A stretch of DNA of 11,181 bases from an uncultured Hymenobacter sp. (GCA_937871705.1 CALMOO010000305.1:1176-12356); one strand, 5' to 3'; positions 1 to 6,644 are shown, numbered from the stretch's first letter. The notes: a model not told the origin generated them from the letters alone. Translations and numbers: made by a program.

Positions 1-2428
1 GGCTGGTGCCGTAGCCGCGGAAACTGACCTTGGCTTCCTGACTGTCATTGAAGCGAGTGTAAGACAGCTTCAGCACGTCGTCGATATCCTCCGAGTCGCC
101 GGGAGCGGCCAGGTAGGGCGCCAGCCAGCGATTACCGAAGCGCACGGCCACATATAGCGTGGATTGCCCCGTCACGGCATCGTTGGGCGTAAAGCCGTAG
201 GGCTTGGCCGTGAAGCTGAGCGTAAACGTGCCGTCGTAGTTGGTGCTGGCCCCTAAATCGCGCAGGGGCACGGGGCTGGCCAGCGAGGTCTGCACCCAGC
301 CAGCCAACTCAGGCGTGCTGGTGTTGTCCGTGGTGCCTACCAGCCGCAGCAGCGGGGTTTTATCCTTGCCTTCGTAGAGTAGCTGACTGACAGCCGCGCC
401 CGGCGAGGCTGTCCAGCTAGCGGGCAGCAGGGCTGGCAAATCGGTATTTTTAGGCAGGGCGCGCCGCAGCAGGTTCACCTTATCGCCAGGCTCGCTCGGC
501 ACGGTTACGGTAGCGACCGCCGGCCGCAAGCTTTGGCGCTGGCTGCTTTTCACCCACCGGAGCGACGCTTCGCCCACGCGGGCCAGCAGCGAGCGGGTCA
601 CATCGGCCAGGGGCTGTCCCAGTGGGTCGTAGCTGAGGTAGGTAATGGTGTCGGTGCGCAACTCCGCAAGGCGTTCCAGCCACCAGGCGCCCTGCTGCTG
701 GTAGAGCCGGGCTTGAAAGGTGGTGAGCACGGCCAGCAGCACTTTGCCGCAGTCCCAGGCCTTGCCCTTGTCATCTTGGTACTGGCCGACATCGACTTTT
801 ATTTGCTCGATGGCCGGGCTACCCAGCATGGCGGTGCTCGGGTAGAAGTTGAAAAGGATATTGAGCGGCAAGTCCAAGTCGAGCTTGCCCAGTACGAAAA
901 GCAGCAACTCTTTCAGGCTCCAGTCGCCCCGCAAGGCCTGGTCAGCGGTGCCCACGAATGGCACATCGGAAAGCGTGCCCAGTCCATCGGTAGCCGCCAG
1001 GTTGAAGGTGGCCGGCGGCGTAAGGAAGGCCACGTCGTACTGCTCAGGCAGCAGGTAGCCTTTCCAGACGAAGACCCCGTCAAGTACGCGCTCTAGTTCT
1101 ACCCGGTGTAAACGCTCATCACCACTGAAAAGCGGCAGTAACTGCTCGCGATACCAGAGGTAAAGGCCTAGCTGGCACTCGCTGCCCCGTAGTAAGCTGG
1201 TAAATACGTGGTCGGTCACGCCGCCGGGCCAATCCAGGCTGACGGCGCCAGCCTGGGCTTTCACTATCTCGGGTTCGCCCAGGTATTCGCGCTGCATAAT
1301 GCGCAGGCGGAAGCGCACGTTGTCACTGTCCAAAAAGCTGTGCACGTAGCGCGGGCCGTAGGTGGCGCGCAGCGTAGCCGTGGCTTGCGCCGCGCAGCCG
1401 CCGGTGCGGGTTTCCTTGGCGTACACGGCGTAGCGGCCGGGGCGCAGGTGCTCAAACACGTAGCGTAGCGGCGCGTCACTGGGCCCGCTCAGGCCGGGCG
1501 TATCGAAATTATCCAGGCTGAAAAGCACGGGGCTTTGCGCGCCGCTGGCTACCGCTACTAGTTCCCCGCGCCCTTCCACGACGGCCGAGGGCGTAAGCGT
1601 GAGCGTAAGCGTGCAGGTCGTCTGGCAGGCAACAACGTCGACCGGCACGAGGGTGATGCCGCCCAGGCCGTCGTGGTGCACCTGGATTTCGCGGTAAGGC
1701 GGCGCGCCGGGGTCCACGCACCAGCGGTCCACAATCTCTTCGGTGGGCCGGCTGTAGCGGGTGCCGTCGAGCGATTCGGCCGGAAAGTAGCGCGCAGCCG
1801 TGCGCGCGGCCGGGTCGTAGTAGTATTCCTGCACCCGGAAGTACTCGGGCCCGCTGAAGCCAGGCAAGGTGAAGCGCTTGAGCAGCACGGCCCCGGCCGG
1901 CGCGTAGGTCGGCCCATCGGGTACGGCGGGGTCCGTCACGTACACCTGCTTGACGAGCTGGCAGCCGGCCGCGTCGCGCACGTACACGCTCACGGCGGCG
2001 CCGGACTCGGTAGTATAAGTGGCCTTGCCTTCCACGAAGCTCGTGGCATCAGCCGACAAGCTGCTCGCCCAGGGCCCGTGGCTGGTAGTCACGCGCAGCG
2101 TAAAACCCGGGTGGTCGGTGGTTGGGTCGTAGCCTACGTCCAGGTCGCAGGTGCTGGCCGGCGGGGCGGCTACGACGTCAAAGCGGGCAAAGGGGTAGCT
2201 GCGGGTAGCGTACACCTTGACGGTTTCGGCCGGCTCGTAAAGCGTTTTGAGTAGCTCGCCGTCCGCGTAGGGCCAGAGGTCGGGCTGCTTGCCGCCGATT
2301 TTGCCCGTGGGCTGGTCGGGGTCGATGGCTTCCTCGCGTACGACAATCGCCCGCGGGCTGTCGTCGTAGCTGACGATGCGCGTGAGATTAACGTCCGGAT
2401 AGGTGAGCGCAAAGAGCCCGATTTGCAT
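1..2428 (-). CDS. Large phage tail tip/hub-like protein with Ig-like modules (3' end outside window)
   Basis: The reading frame stays open from the ATG at 2428 to the window edge, giving at least 809 residues; the stop lies outside. An in-frame TGA two codons upstream of the ATG fixes it as the first possible start, and GGAG lies just before it. Residues about 94-165 and 271-354 each begin with a Cys-x-Leu beta strand and end in a pattern like G-x-Y-x-V-Y-x-(K/R)-(D/E)...G-C, resembling the Ig-like repeats of Bacteroidota SprB-type adhesins. Residues about 355-600 (GSECQLGLYL, FVWKGYLLPEQYD, LAATDGLGTL, then a W-rich stretch) follow a pattern I associate with Bacteroidota phage tail proteins encoded after the tape measure. 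Role in the tail tip, baseplate hub or host recognition is inferred from this pattern and position. No enzymatic motif was seen. The gene would be expressed with the tape-measure operon by read-through across the opposing cassette, or from an unseen promoter. Confidence 0.85.
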   Translation of the reverse strand, partial: MQIGLFALTYPDVNLTRIVSYDDSPRAIVVREEAIDPDQPTGKIGGKQPDLWPYADGELLKTLYEPAETVKVYATRSYPFARFDVVAAPPASTCDLDVGYDPTTDHPGFTLRVTTSHGPWASSLSADATSFVEGKATYTTESGAAVSVYVRDAAGCQLVKQVYVTDPAVPDGPTYAPAGAVLLKRFTLPGFSGPEYFRVQEYYYDPAARTAARYFPAESLDGTRYSRPTEEIVDRWCVDPGAPPYREIQVHHDGLGGITLVPVDVVACQTTCTLTLTLTPSAVVEGRGELVAVASGAQSPVLFSLDNFDTPGLSGPSDAPLRYVFEHLRPGRYAVYAKETRTGGCAAQATATLRATYGPRYVHSFLDSDNVRFRLRIMQREYLGEPEIVKAQAGAVSLDWPGGVTDHVFTSLLRGSECQLGLYLWYREQLLPLFSGDERLHRVELERVLDGVFVWKGYLLPEQYDVAFLTPPATFNLAATDGLGTLSDVPFVGTADQALRGDWSLKELLLFVLGKLDLDLPLNILFNFYPSTAMLGSPAIEQIKVDVGQYQDDKGKAWDCGKVLLAVLTTFQARLYQQQGAWWLERLAELRTDTITYLSYDPLGQPLADVTRSLLARVGEASLRWVKSSQRQSLRPAVATVTVPSEPGDKVNLLRRALPKNTDLPALLPASWTASPGAAVSQLLYEGKDKTPLLRLVGTTDNTSTPELAGWVQTSLASPVPLRDLGASTNYDGTFTLSFTAKPYGFTPNDAVTGQSTLYVAVRFGNRWLAPYLAAPGDSEDIDDVLKLSYTRFNDSQEAKVSFRGYGTS

Positions 2429-2547
2429 AGCTCAAAGCTCCGACCAGGGATAGGCCGGCGCCAACGCGAGGCGGGGGAAAGCGGGGGAAGCGCTAAAGGC
2501 TCAAGTAGTGTACATTTGCTCATCTACTTTTCACTTCCTGCCCAGCC
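2429..2547. other. Divergent intergenic region between tail tip gene and cargo cassette
   Basis: This 119-bp gap separates the minus-strand tail tip gene from the plus-strand lipoprotein gene. Its left half is GC-rich, with two GCGGGGGAA runs at 2471-2489. Its right half is AT-richer and carries the promoter-like TACATTTG. I see no tRNA, terminator hairpin or further ORF in it. Any late transcript from the tape-measure side must cross this region to reach the tail tip gene. Confidence 0.6.
2511..2518 (+). promoter_or_regulatory. Bacteroidota-type -7 promoter element for the cargo cassette
   Basis: TACATTTG matches the Bacteroidota sigma-A -7 consensus TAnnTTTG exactly and lies 29 nt before the ATG of the lipoprotein gene, a reasonable distance for a short leader. 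A TTTG-like -33 element is not evident in the G-rich sequence upstream, so this would be a weak or activated promoter. It implies that the cassette can be expressed independently of the phage late operon. An 8-base match with four defined T/G positions can arise by chance; its position is what makes it credible. Confidence 0.45.
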
Positions 2548-2727
2548 ATGCGTAAAATATTACTTTACTGCCTAATTACTGCTCTTTCTGCCTGTGGCGG
2601 AAGCAACGACCCTTCACCAAATACCCTTGGCTCTAATGGCTCCAAGTGTGGTTGTAGCAAATACAACAAGGCCGATTGCTCAAGCAATGGCTGCCACTGG
2701 ACTACAGGACAAGGGTGCGGGTGCTAA
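2548..2727 (+). CDS. Small cysteine-rich lipoprotein, first gene of opposing-strand cassette
   Basis: The 59-residue product begins MRK, has a hydrophobic stretch (ILLYCLITALSA) and a lipobox L13-S14-A15-C16 followed by Gly-Gly, so it should be a signal peptidase II substrate lipidated on C16 and anchored in the envelope. After a Ser/Asn/Pro linker, six cysteines form a near-mirror pattern C34-x-C36-x7-C44-x4-C49-x7-C57-x-C59, with the protein ending in C-G-C. Three disulfides or metal binding are plausible. The TAA overlaps the next ATG (TAATG), so translation is probably coupled. It lies opposite to all phage structural genes and is AT-richer than them. I do not recognise the family. Phage-encoded small lipoproteins often act in superinfection exclusion or receptor blocking, but that role here is inference from size, export and location. 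Confidence 0.72.
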   Translation: MRKILLYCLITALSACGGSNDPSPNTLGSNGSKCGCSKYNKADCSSNGCHWTTGQGCGC

Positions 2728-3191
2728 TGAAATACCCGTTACTTGCCGCCGCCTTCTTGCTGGGTGCTATGCCCGCTTTCGCGCAAACACAGCCAGTTGC
2801 GCCCAAGGGAGCAACTACTATCGTTGTACATAGTCCAGATAGTGCCAAGGTCGCCTATACCAATACTGTAAAGGCGCTGCTTGCGGCCGGCTATGGTATA
2901 GACAAAAACGACAAAGAAGCCTTGTTTGTGCAGACGCCTGCCAAAACTATCAGGGATGCCTTCCACCTCACACTGCGGGCATCCGTTGTTCCTGCTACGA
3001 GTGGCAGCGACATCAGCTTTCGAGGCCAGTTCACCTGGAATAGCGCCATCACTATCATGGCAAAAACCGACAAAAACGAGGTAGAAGTAAAGTCTTTGGG
3101 GGGTGGCAAGACGCCCATTCAACAAATGTGGAATGAAATGCAGCAAGTGGCCCAGTCCATTTATCCTGCTGCCACTATGACTTTCAAGTAA
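2727..3191 (+). CDS. Secreted protein of unknown function, second gene of opposing-strand cassette
   Basis: The chosen start is the ATG at 2727, which overlaps the stop of the lipoprotein gene and gives a textbook signal peptide (MKYPLLAAAFLLGAMPAFA, cleavage before Q20). An upstream in-frame ATG at 2676 would bury the signal peptide behind 17 extra residues inside the lipoprotein gene. The mature part of about 135 residues is a mixed alpha/beta sequence: a helix-like segment (AYTNTVKALLAAGY), a charged turn (GIDKNDKEALFVQT), strand-like segments and a C-terminal helix ending SIYPAATMTFK. It has no Cys, no transmembrane segment after the signal and no catalytic motif I can name. It resembles small exported Bacteroidota proteins of unknown function. 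Its TAA abuts the tape-measure stop on the other strand with no terminator between, so transcripts from the two sides would converge. Function unknown; partnership with the lipoprotein is inferred from overlap. Confidence 0.82.
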   Translation: MKYPLLAAAFLLGAMPAFAQTQPVAPKGATTIVVHSPDSAKVAYTNTVKALLAAGYGIDKNDKEALFVQTPAKTIRDAFHLTLRASVVPATSGSDISFRGQFTWNSAITIMAKTDKNEVEVKSLGGGKTPIQQMWNEMQQVAQSIYPAATMTFK

Positions 3192-5819
3192 TTATCCCTT
3201 ACCCATTACGCGCCCAAATCGGTCAGTTTCAAACTCCAGCACGCCCGCAAGATTACGGCCGCTAGCAGTGACTTCTATTTTGTGAATGTAGGTAGCGCTT
3301 TCGGCCTTTGCTGCGTCTGGGGCTGCGGTTGGCGTATAGCTACGTGGCGTACTGGCGGCTGAACTGGATATGCCACCCCCACCAGAGGTGGCACGACTAC
3401 CGGAACCCGCCGCTACCGCAAAGCCCCCCAGGGCAGTTAAAGCTCCGCCAGCAACCAATTCTGCAATGCCTTGTCCCACGTTGCCTAGTGCTATGTCCGC
3501 CGCGCCCTTGAGGATTACAAAATGACCATATTCAGCTAAGAAACCTGCCAGTGTTTTTAGAAGCGCTTGTCCTACAGAGGCCAAAACATCACTGCCATTT
3601 CCTAGCGCTTCGCCAAGGCCAGCACCTAAGTTATCGAAAGCCTGGGCAGGAAAATCGTCAATAAGCTTTTCCGTATTGGTATTGAAGTCGGCTTGTGCCT
3701 GCGTAAACGTAGCCGCAGCATTTTGAAATAAGCCAGTACCAGTGAGCACATTTTGCGCGGCAGAGCTGAAAATAGCCTTGTAATCTGGCAGCACTGGGTC
3801 ATGTGACGCAGCTAGGTCTAAGTCCGGCAATTGGAGCTTAAACTCTGGAACCTCATTAATCTTTTCCAATCCTTTCGCCACGCGTGGACCCAACTGGTCA
3901 ACGGCTACGGCCAAGCTGTCGAACTGCTGCTTGATGCCTTGTACGGTGCTGCCCAGGGGTGAAAAACCAGCCGAGACCAGCGACTTTAAGCCAGACTGCA
4001 AAATTTTAGTGCGCTCGCCTACGTAGTCGTAGCTTGCACCCAGAGCTCGGCTCAGGTTGTCGTTGTTTGCAAGCTCTTGCTGCAGTTTTTGCAACGCGCT
4101 TTGCGCCTTTTTCCCTGTGCCTTCCAGTGCGGCAATCTGCTTTTGCAGGCTGATAATCTCAGCGTTATCTACCTTGATAGCGCCAACGGTGGTTTCCTTG
4201 TCGCGCTGGTCTTGTACGTCTTTTAGCTTGGCCTTTAGCTCTTCCAGTAAGCCGACCTGGCGGCTCGTGCTGGCGATATCTACCACCGCGAAGGGCGTAG
4301 CACTGCTCAGGTTGTTGAGTAGATTGGCCAGGCCAGGCGTCACGACGGCCAGCGCATCGAACTTCTCAATCAGGCCCTGAGTGGCTGCGGTTTGCTTGAC
4401 CGTGAAGCCGAGTAGGTTGGCAATGGGGTCGACCAGTCCAAAAAAGGCTTGCTTTGCCCCATCAGCGGCCTGGGTAAAGTCGCCGGTCAGCAAGCCGTTA
4501 ATCGTCGAAATGGCTCCGGCCAGCACATTCAGCGCGCTAGTGACGCCCACGGCTAGCTCCCGAAAGAGCGTGCGGAAGATGGTGGCCGCTGAAACCATCT
4601 CGCCGAAGTTGCCGCCGACATTGGCGCTTAGTGTACTGAAGGCCTCCCCGATGGCTGAGGCGGCTGATTGCGCGGCCGTGGCCAGCCCACTAAATAATTG
4701 CGAGCCCTCGCCCGAGCTAAAATACTGCGTGATGCTGTCCCAGTTCTCGTAGATGAGCAGCGCCGCGGCGGCCACGGCTGCGGCCACCGGCAGAATGGGG
4801 GCAAGGGCAGCTAGTGAGCCAACACCAAGGGTGGCAAAACCCGCCGTGATGGCAGGCAGCGCCGCGCCGAGCGTGCCCACAGCTACCAGTACTGGGCCAG
4901 TAGCGGCAACCAGGGCGCCGAACACCACGACGGCTTTCTGCACGCCTGGTGAGAAGCCAGCGAAGGCGTTGCCAATGCGCTCGATGCCGTTGCTCACACT
5001 TTCAACCAAGGCGGGCAAGTTCAGGGCTCGGCTGATACCGTCGCCTAGCTTAGCGGCGCTCTGCACGGCAGTTTGCCGCAGATTCTCGAACGCATTGGCC
5101 AGCCCGCCGGTCACGCGTGGCAACTTGGCCAGCTCATCGGTCAGGATAGCAATAAAATCCTGGCTGCTCTTGCCCTGCTTGGCCAGTGAGGCGCTGATGC
5201 TTTCGCTGTCAATCGTGCCGTAAAGCTTTAGCAGCGCCTGCGAAACCGCCGGGGCCGCCTCGATGATGGGGCGCAGGTCCTGGCTGAGCACCTTGCCCTT
5301 CGCCGACAACTGGGCCAGCTGCGTGGTTACGCGGTCGAACTCGCTGGCCCCGCCGCCCGTGGTGGCGATGGCATTAGCAAACTCTTTGAGCGACTTAGCC
5401 GACTGCTCGGCACTGATGCCCACCGAGCGCAGGCGAATATCGCCCTGCACGGCCTGCTCAAACCCAATGCCCGGCGCCTTGGCAAGCACCTGCAACTCTT
5501 GCAGTCGCTCCCCCGTGCGTTGCGCCGCGATTTGTACTGCCGTGAGGCCTGTGACACCCTGCTTCCCTAAGTCAGCCTGCGAAATAGCTTGCAGGCCCTT
5601 GCCCAGGCTTTCCATTTTAGCGCTCGCTGCCACGGCGGCCGCGCCAAGCACGGCCAGCGGCGCACTCACGTAGGTGGTCAGGCTGCTCCCAATATCCTTT
5701 AGGCCCTCACTAAACTGAATCAGCCCTTTCAGCTCCTTGCGGGCATCAGCCATCGCGGCCCGAAACCCGGAGATTTCGGCGCCTAAAACAACGGAGACGG
5801 AGGCAAGGATATCAGACAT
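3192..5819 (-). CDS. Phage tail tape measure protein
   Basis: This 875-residue protein is the scaffold and ruler around which the tail tube polymerises; it is expelled during DNA ejection. Residues about 60-250 resemble the tape-measure N-terminal domain, with the characteristic stretch LSAKGKVLSQDLRPIIEAAP near 171-190. Residues about 292-357 form a long hydrophobic Ala/Gly/Val-rich region, typical of the membrane-interacting part of tape measures. Residues about 520-590 are a charged, coiled-coil-like segment. The C-terminus has a Gly/Ser-rich linker and a terminal domain with IEVTASGRNLAGVLEFETDR. At about 0.15 nm per residue, the known tape-measure rule, this predicts a tail near 130 nm. 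The ATG at 5819 is 5 nt after the chaperone extension's stop. The 3' third is visibly AT-richer than the rest. The stop codon directly abuts that of the convergent exported-protein gene. Confidence 0.95.
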   Translation of the reverse strand: MSDILASVSVVLGAEISGFRAAMADARKELKGLIQFSEGLKDIGSSLTTYVSAPLAVLGAAAVAASAKMESLGKGLQAISQADLGKQGVTGLTAVQIAAQRTGERLQELQVLAKAPGIGFEQAVQGDIRLRSVGISAEQSAKSLKEFANAIATTGGGASEFDRVTTQLAQLSAKGKVLSQDLRPIIEAAPAVSQALLKLYGTIDSESISASLAKQGKSSQDFIAILTDELAKLPRVTGGLANAFENLRQTAVQSAAKLGDGISRALNLPALVESVSNGIERIGNAFAGFSPGVQKAVVVFGALVAATGPVLVAVGTLGAALPAITAGFATLGVGSLAALAPILPVAAAVAAAALLIYENWDSITQYFSSGEGSQLFSGLATAAQSAASAIGEAFSTLSANVGGNFGEMVSAATIFRTLFRELAVGVTSALNVLAGAISTINGLLTGDFTQAADGAKQAFFGLVDPIANLLGFTVKQTAATQGLIEKFDALAVVTPGLANLLNNLSSATPFAVVDIASTSRQVGLLEELKAKLKDVQDQRDKETTVGAIKVDNAEIISLQKQIAALEGTGKKAQSALQKLQQELANNDNLSRALGASYDYVGERTKILQSGLKSLVSAGFSPLGSTVQGIKQQFDSLAVAVDQLGPRVAKGLEKINEVPEFKLQLPDLDLAASHDPVLPDYKAIFSSAAQNVLTGTGLFQNAAATFTQAQADFNTNTEKLIDDFPAQAFDNLGAGLGEALGNGSDVLASVGQALLKTLAGFLAEYGHFVILKGAADIALGNVGQGIAELVAGGALTALGGFAVAAGSGSRATSGGGGISSSAASTPRSYTPTAAPDAAKAESATYIHKIEVTASGRNLAGVLEFETDRFGRVMGKG

Positions 5820-5824
5820 AAAGC

Positions 5825-6552
5825 TTAGGCTAGAATAGCAGCATCACGGGCATCTAATTCAGCCCACAAGTCATCAAGGTCTTCGGCGGTGGCGGGTGCT
5901 GTGCTGATGGGCACTGCGTCGCCTGGCAAGGCTAGGTACTGGTGGGGCGTCTGGCCGTACTCGCCTGGTGCCCGCAGCCCGTTTTTGATTTCCAGGGCAA
6001 TCAGGCGGGTGCGCCGCCACGCCTCTATTTCCCGGCGGTGGTAGCCGCGGCACATCCGGTCGAATTCGGAAAGTGTTAGCTCCCAGAACTCGACCGGCTT
6101 TAGGCCTAGTTCGCCGAAGGCGAAGTCGAGGTGCTGCTGCCACTCTCGGTCGGGGTCGCTGCGCGCGCGGCTTGGTTGCGGCTGGCCACCTTCGCCGTTA
6201 AGCTGGTCAGCAAAAGGTTTCCCACCGTCACGGCCTCTACAATCGCCTCGCCTACTTCGTCCGCTTCGGCCGGCGACATGCTGTCAATCAGGTCGGCGGC
6301 CGCCTCCGGGTTGAAGCCTTCGGGTAGCTGCCCAGCGGGCACATAGCGCTTGGCAGCGCAGTACACCAGGCCGCTGAGCGCTTCCACGTAGTCCTCTGCC
6401 AGTAGCTGGCCAAACTCGCTGGGCGCCTTGCCCGTGAGCTTGGTAAAGTCGCGCATCACGTTCATGCCGAAACGCACGGGATGGGCAACGCCGCCAATGG
6501 TGAGCGAGGCTTCACCGCGGGCGGTGGTGGGGGTAGTAGGGGTGGCTTTCAT
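5825..6552 (-). CDS. Tail assembly chaperone, long form made by -1 frameshift (gpGT-like)
   Basis: A ribosome slipping -1 at the heptamer at 6217-6223 would join residues 1-112 of the short chaperone to 130 residues from the overlapping frame, giving 242 residues ending at 5825. The second frame is open from about 6286 to 5825 and contains a clear GpT-like block: EWQQHLDFAFGELGL, PVEFWELTLSEFDR, then a basic helix REIEAWRRTRLIALEIKNG. Most of the block lies before the first ATG of that frame (6055). No ATG, GTG or TTG exists earlier in the open stretch, so the domain can only be made by frameshifting. As with lambda gpG/gpGT, the extension is expected to bind the tape measure while the gpG part recruits tail tube subunits. 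The extension ends 5 nt before the tape-measure start. The join is inferred, not observed. Confidence 0.82.
6106..6552 (-). CDS. Tail assembly chaperone, short form (gpG-like)
   Basis: This 148-residue product is the unshifted chaperone. The ATG at 6552 (MKATPTTPTT...) is preferred over the in-frame ATG at 6639, because the extra 29 residues would be encoded by the terminator hairpin and leader. A short beta-like N-terminal part (SLTIGGVAHPVRFGMNVM) leads into an alpha-helical region (DFTKLTGKAPSEFGQLLAEDYVEALSGLVYCAAKR), a layout shared with phage tail chaperones between the tail tube and tape measure. The last 30 or so residues are low-complexity (Thr/Ser/Ala), as expected where the zero frame carries little constraint over the overlapping GpT-like frame. 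It is expected to keep the tape measure soluble during tail assembly and is not part of the virion. Expression is set by the terminator just upstream and a pyrimidine-rich leader. Confidence 0.85.
   Translation of the reverse strand: MKATPTTPTTARGEASLTIGGVAHPVRFGMNVMRDFTKLTGKAPSEFGQLLAEDYVEALSGLVYCAAKRYVPAGQLPEGFNPEAAADLIDSMSPAEADEVGEAIVEAVTVGNLLLTSLTAKVASRNQAARAATPTESGSSTSTSPSAN
6181..6223 (-). promoter_or_regulatory. Programmed -1 ribosomal frameshift site (GGGAAAC slippery heptamer plus stem)
   Basis: On the minus strand, positions 6223-6217 read G GGA AAC in the chaperone's zero frame, a canonical X-XXY-YYZ slippery heptamer close to lambda's GGGAAAG. After a 5-nt spacer (CTTTT), GCTGACC (6211-6205) can pair with GGCCAGC (6187-6181), a seven-position stem with one A-C mismatch and a 17-nt loop, a plausible stimulator. 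The codon-frame arithmetic is exact: zero-frame codon starts are 0 mod 3 and the downstream domain is 1 mod 3 on the descending coordinate, which is a -1 shift. Confidence 0.85.
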
Positions 6553-6573
6553 GAGAAGAAAAAGAGGTAGAAA
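6553..6573 (-). promoter_or_regulatory. Pyrimidine-rich leader of the tail chaperone gene
   Basis: Immediately before the ATG at 6552 the minus strand reads CTACCTCTTTTTCTTCTC, almost pure pyrimidine and lacking a Shine-Dalgarno. It shares an ACCT-(C)-TTTTT-CT core with the exact repeat found before the capsid and tail tube genes. Together these suggest a phage leader that promotes uncoupled translation initiation in this host. Functional meaning is inferred. Confidence 0.4.
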
Positions 6574-6591
6574 ATGAAGTAGCTTTTGCCC

Positions 6592-6624
6592 AAAAAGCCC
6601 GCCCGGAGACCGAGGCGGGTTTTC
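6592..6624 (-). terminator. Hairpin terminator between tail tube and chaperone genes
   Basis: CCCGCC (6598-6603) pairs perfectly with GGCGGG (6614-6619), with an inner CGG/CCG extension around an AGA loop and one bulged A. On the minus strand the stem is followed by CTTTTT and preceded by AAAA. This is a typical intrinsic terminator, and because T runs flank both sides it could also work on the plus strand. It lies 21 nt past the tail tube stop. It would step transcription down between an abundant structural protein and the low-dose chaperone and tape-measure genes. Confidence 0.85.
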
Positions 6625-6644
6625 GGAAACAGAAAGCATACATC

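Noticed and set aside
533..1096. Plus-strand ORF of 187 codons
   Set aside because: It is a shadow of the tail tip gene on the other strand, with no leader or domain support.
1594..1616. Short GCGTAAGCGTGA-type repeat
   Set aside because: It encodes an alternating Thr-Leu beta strand in the tail tip protein and is explained by coding; it is not an array or regulatory repeat.
1673..2254. Plus-strand ORF of 193 codons opposite the tail tip gene
   Set aside because: It lies wholly opposite a much longer open minus-strand frame with tail-protein features; long antisense ORFs are common in GC-rich DNA, and the product (His/Gly/Arg/Val-rich) has no recognisable domain.
2170..2523. Minus-strand ORF of 117 codons overlapping the start of the tail tip gene
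   Set aside because: It is in a different frame from the tail tip gene, its product is Ser/Pro/Arg-rich low complexity, and it overlaps the cassette's promoter region.
2676..2726. Earlier start for the exported protein at 2676
   Set aside because: It would place 17 residues before a textbook signal peptide and lies within the lipoprotein coding sequence; the TAATG start at 2727 is better.
2739..3146. Minus-strand ORF of 135 codons through the cassette, in the direction of the phage operon
   Set aside because: The plus-strand frame has a signal peptide and coupled start; the antisense product is Cys/Gly-rich without domain features, so the plus-strand reading is preferred.
5825..6055. Stand-alone 76-residue gene starting at 6055
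   Set aside because: The conserved GpT-like block extends well upstream of this ATG in the same frame, so the ATG is internal and the frameshift product is the better model.
6553..6639. N-terminal extension of the chaperone from the ATG at 6639
   Set aside because: The 29 extra codons would span the terminator hairpin and pyrimidine leader, and encode Pro/Leu/Phe-rich sequence with no family similarity.
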